The notes beneath the pieces are model-generated. The model made no database searches, was not told where the DNA came from, and worked only from the letters and a program-made list of their open reading frames with translations. The position numbers and the translations under genes were made by a program. A stretch of DNA of 64,000 bases from Vagococcus allomyrinae (GTDB lineage Bacteria; Bacillota; Bacilli; Lactobacillales; Vagococcaceae): the NCBI RefSeq assembly GCF_017829975.1, contig NZ_JAEEGA010000018.1, forward strand, positions 62,001 to 126,000, in the 5' to 3' direction. Below are positions 61,540 through 64,000 of this stretch, piece after piece (within the stretch, counting starts at the first letter, position 1; every line of letters starts with the position of its first letter).

Positions 61540-61567
61540 AGCCTCCTATTTTTTAGGGGGTTTTTTG
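61540..61567 (+). terminator. Terminator of the LPQTS protein gene
   Basis: CCTCCTA / TAGGGGG hairpin with a T-rich loop followed by TTTTTT. Confidence 0.85.
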
Positions 61568-61781
61568 CTACGCCCAGCTAGGTTCATCCATGAGGTTTTC
61601 ACTATGGATGACTTATCAACTTATGGCTGGATTACCTCAAATTAGTTGCCAGAGATTTAATGAGATCTCTCCTGCTATATTTAGAGAGGTATAAGAACAA
61701 TTGGGTCACACTGGAATAGTATAAAGAAACACGCCTAAACTCAGCTAAAGAGCTTCCTTTAACCTTCTTCGTACTCACTTA

Positions 61782-61825
61782 CAAAAAAAATAGCTAGAAT
61801 CCTTACCACATAAGGTTTCTAGCTT
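61782..61825 (-). terminator. Terminator of rpmG
   Basis: AGCTAGAAACCTTA / TAAGGATTCTAGCT stem, short loop, followed by ATTTTTTTT on the minus strand. Confidence 0.92.
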
Positions 61826-61839
61826 AATGTTACAATTGA

Positions 61840-61989
61840 TTATTTTGTTTCACGGTGAAGCGTTACTTTACGCTCACGTGGACAATATTTTTTAACTTCC
61901 AAACGATCTGGATTGTTACGTTTGTTTTTGTTAGATAAATAGTTACGCTCTTTACATTCTGTACATTCTAAAGTAATATGAACTCGCAT
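61840..61989 (-). CDS. rpmG: 50S ribosomal protein L33
   Basis: 49 residues from the ATG at 61989, with GGAGGGA 5-6 bases upstream; the longer frame to 62034 is not needed. [20 protein letters not shown] is the typical start and [16 protein letters not shown] the typical end. It has three cysteines (two in CTEC, one in KYCP), like the RpmGA type. Next to a pbpA-like gene, as in Bacillus and Enterococcus. Confidence 0.95.
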   Translation of the reverse strand: MRVHITLECTECKERNYLSNKNKRNNPDRLEVKKYCPRERKVTLHRETK

Positions 61990-62141
61990 GATATTCCCTC
62001 CAAACATTTCAAGACTATGAGCACTTTCACTCACCTAAAATATCATATCATTTTTTTTAGCCAATTACTAGCCTTTTAAGCAAATTTGTTAAGTAGAACT
62101 ACTTTACAGTGACACGCTCTTATCGGTGAAGGGATTCACCT

Positions 62142-62178
62142 AAAAAAGAAGCCTCTGTCATCATTCGACAGAGGCTTC
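62142..62178 (-). terminator. Terminator of the penicillin-binding protein gene
   Basis: GAAGCCTCTGTC / GACAGAGGCTTC stem with a 7-base loop followed by TTTTTTA on the minus strand. Confidence 0.93.
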
Positions 62179-62189
62179 CTTCTACTTGA

Positions 62190-64000
62190 CTATTTTTCAT
62201 AAAAATCATAATAGGCATCCAATATTTCCGCCGTAATACTTGTATTCGTATGATCCTTATCATCTTTTATCCGCGGCAAAATGATTGTCACCGCAACTTT
62301 AGGATCATCAACTGGAGCATACGCGACCATGGTACTATTAACTAATGAAATTGGATTATTCGGATCTGCTGGGTTGGCTTCACTAACTTCGGCCGTTCCA
62401 GTCTTACCAGCTGCCAGATACTTCGTTCTTGGCATGCTAGCGGCTGTCCCTCCACCATTAATAACTTGGTACATGCCTTCTTGAATAATCGCCAGCTGAT
62501 CAGGTGTGCCGACAGTTGATAAGGTTTTTGGCGTAATTTTTTGTTCCATTTGACCTAGGCCACCATTTTCATTGTTGCCATAGATACCTTTGACGACATG
62601 TGGGGCAACTCTTACCCCATCGTTGGCAATAGTGGAAATATACGAAGCGATTTGCAAAGGTGTGTAAGCATCAAAGTTTCCATAGGATAAATCCAACAGA
62701 TTCCCCATCCGACCTGCTACTTCATTGCCATCAGGCGTATAATTCTGCCTTGAAACAAAACCTGGACTTTCACCTGGTAAATCGATACCAGTATAGGTTC
62801 CGAGACCGAAATTTTCGTAAGTGGTCCGTAAGGTATCAAAGACTTCTGGATGCCAGCCTAGAGTCATATTTGGTGAATAGGTTTCACCCATTAAAGCGAA
62901 GGCGATTTTCATCATATACACGTTGGAAGACTCACGTAAAGCATCAATGGCTGTCATGGAGCGAGGCCCATAAGTAAAGACCGATTTCTTAATCGGGTCA
63001 CCTTGAAGCTGGATAATTTCATCCACTAAGGTGTCGTTCCCTGAAATTACCCCATTATCATATCCAGCCATGATCGTTGCCCCTTTAATTGAAGACCCTG
63101 GTGTAAAGACGTTATTAATAGTCCCTAAGGTGTCATCGGACAGTTCCCCAGTTACTTGATCTCGTTTAAGGCCAACCATGGCAAGTATTTCACCTGTTTT
63201 AGGATCGTTTACAACAGCATAGACTCCTTCAGAATATTGAGCTTTGCCGTTCCCTTGGAGGACACTGTAATGTCTTCGCAAAATTTCTTCGACTTTTTTC
63301 TGGAATTCCATATCGATGGTCAGAACGATATTTTTGCCTTTTTCACCTTCGTAGGTCTTCGTCTCAGATTCGATTTCATTAGTTTCCTTATTTACGACAA
63401 CTTCCGATTGAGATTTAGTCCCGCGCAAAACTGACTCATATTCCTTTTCTAAGTAGCTCAAACCTACCCGATCATTGCGGGCATAACCTTTGGCGAGGTA
63501 TTTCTCACTTTCTTCTTCAGGTAACCCTGTTTTCTCCGAAGACACGATTCCTAGAATACTACTCATAAATTCACCTCGAGGATATTCTCGTTCCCAGTCC
63601 ATCCCGGTTGAAATCCCGGGAATATCAGTGGTGTGCTCGCCAATGGTCGCAATTTCTTCTGTGGTCACATTTTTATTTTTGATATAAACAGGCGTCATGG
63701 CATAGGCGCCGTTAATCTTTTTAAACACTGACGCGGCTTTTAAGGTTGCTTCATCAAAGTTAATTTCTTCATCTGTCACTTTATCCACTGTGTTACTGTA
63801 AATTTGCGAGTTGGATAGCTTGGTATCAGTTTCTTTATCGGACAAACGAGATTGGGCTTCTTTTAAATTGGCTTCATCGGCTAACCAGAAATCCTTTTTG
63901 TCTCGCGGAGTCAACTCGTCAGGTTCAATGGCAATTAATTCGACAATTTTTTTTGAGACTTCCAGCATCTCCTGACTTTTCATGGTTTGCTTCTTTGTGT
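62190..64000 (-). CDS. pbpA: Class B penicillin-binding protein, PBP2A/PbpA-like (5' end outside window)
   Basis: At least 602 codons; the frame is open past the right edge, where the cytoplasmic tail, membrane helix and first part of the dimerisation domain should lie. Dimerisation region with ATIGEHTTDIPGIS and YPRGEFMSSILG, then the transpeptidase: SxxK nucleophile in TPGSSIKG, SxN in ESSNVYMMK and KTGTAE. Cross-links peptidoglycan during cell elongation; position beside rpmG matches Bacillus pbpA. The downstream end is complete. Confidence 0.9.
   Translation of the reverse strand, partial: TKKQTMKSQEMLEVSKKIVELIAIEPDELTPRDKKDFWLADEANLKEAQSRLSDKETDTKLSNSQIYSNTVDKVTDEEINFDEATLKAASVFKKINGAYAMTPVYIKNKNVTTEEIATIGEHTTDIPGISTGMDWEREYPRGEFMSSILGIVSSEKTGLPEEESEKYLAKGYARNDRVGLSYLEKEYESVLRGTKSQSEVVVNKETNEIESETKTYEGEKGKNIVLTIDMEFQKKVEEILRRHYSVLQGNGKAQYSEGVYAVVNDPKTGEILAMVGLKRDQVTGELSDDTLGTINNVFTPGSSIKGATIMAGYDNGVISGNDTLVDEIIQLQGDPIKKSVFTYGPRSMTAIDALRESSNVYMMKIAFALMGETYSPNMTLGWHPEVFDTLRTTYENFGLGTYTGIDLPGESPGFVSRQNYTPDGNEVAGRMGNLLDLSYGNFDAYTPLQIASYISTIANDGVRVAPHVVKGIYGNNENGGLGQMEQKITPKTLSTVGTPDQLAIIQEGMYQVINGGGTAASMPRTKYLAAGKTGTAEVSEANPADPNNPISLVNSTMVAYAPVDDPKVAVTIILPRIKDDKDHTNTSITAEILDAYYDFYEK

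Larger units (their letters stand above)
61509..61839. other. Intergenic region between surface protein gene and rpmG
   Basis: 331 bases holding the two terminators listed for the flanking convergent genes. The 200 bases between them show no frame longer than about 20 codons and no motif I recognise. Confidence 0.5.

Noticed and set aside
61570-61780. Possible transposase remnant between the two terminators
   Set aside because: All frames are broken by stops within about 20 codons and no transposase motif can be read.
61840-62034. 64-residue version of L33
   Set aside because: The extra 15 residues are absent from the family, and GGAGGGA precedes the ATG at 61989.

Overview
The window is AT-rich Firmicutes DNA, most likely from Enterococcaceae (Enterococcus or Vagococcus-like). 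The evidence is a set of gene neighbourhoods and families: rpoY-rnjA; the block pbpA / rpmG / 5-formyl-THF cyclo-ligase / rhomboid / yqgQ / glucokinase / rhodanese; several lactose/cellobiose-type PTS operons driven by LevR-like sigma-54 activators; a TagO / LytR-CpsA-Psr / rhamnose polysaccharide cluster; an LtaS-like enzyme; and LPxTG wall proteins. The species cannot be fixed from sequence alone. I see no rRNA, CRISPR array, prophage or intact insertion sequence. There is one tRNA, tRNA-Arg(CCT).

Layout. 1-7835: a minus-strand cell-wall polysaccharide operon: LCP ligase, Wzy-like polymerase, three family-2 glycosyltransferases, rmlA, rmlC, rmlB and a fourth glycosyltransferase cut by the left edge. 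tagO diverges from it at 8079. 9260-16153: housekeeping genes (YihY, methionine aminopeptidase, flavodoxin, TetR regulator, M29 aminopeptidase, LtaS-like sulfatase, tRNA-Arg). 16154-19860: a gene-poor accessory stretch. It holds a branched-polyamine synthase (BpsA-like) that runs in frame into an S-adenosylmethionine decarboxylase (SpeD) domain but is cut by one TAG codon, and an LPQTG surface protein. 19862-27125: a cellobiose-type PTS locus with two tandem copies of the module 'sigma-54 promoter - IIB - IIA', one IIC and one LevR-like activator. 27171-36144: helicase, oxidoreductase, SfsA, HAD phosphatase, OppA-type lipoprotein and an unknown membrane-anchored protein. 35521-37714: a probable quinone/aromatic detoxification operon (dioxygenase, esterase, flavin reductase). 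37830-42955: an Mga-like regulator and a heterodimeric multidrug ABC exporter. 43825-45717: rpoY-rnjA. 46179-54767: beta-glucoside uptake and cleavage (RpiR regulator, orphan IIC, family-1 glycosidase; then a complete IIA-IIB-IIC operon with its own sigma-54 promoter and divergent activator). 54809-64000: stress protein, rhodanese, a YqgQ-glucokinase fusion, antiporter, rhomboid, cyclo-ligase, an LPQTS surface protein, L33 and a class B penicillin-binding protein cut by the right edge.

How the parts fit. TagO, LCP, the rhamnose genes and the LtaS-like enzyme together make wall-linked anionic or rhamnose polymers. The PTS loci import beta-glucosides as 6-phosphates, the family-1 glycosidase opens them, and glucokinase captures the free glucose. 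The sigma factor RpoN needed by both LevR-like activators is not in the window.

Most notable: the amber-interrupted BpsA-SpeD fusion with its long leader; the YqgQ-glucokinase fusion that keeps an internal ribosome site; a sigma-54 promoter that shares its bases with an intrinsic terminator; a family-1 glycosidase with Gln in place of the acid/base Glu; and a dispersed palindromic repeat found three times.
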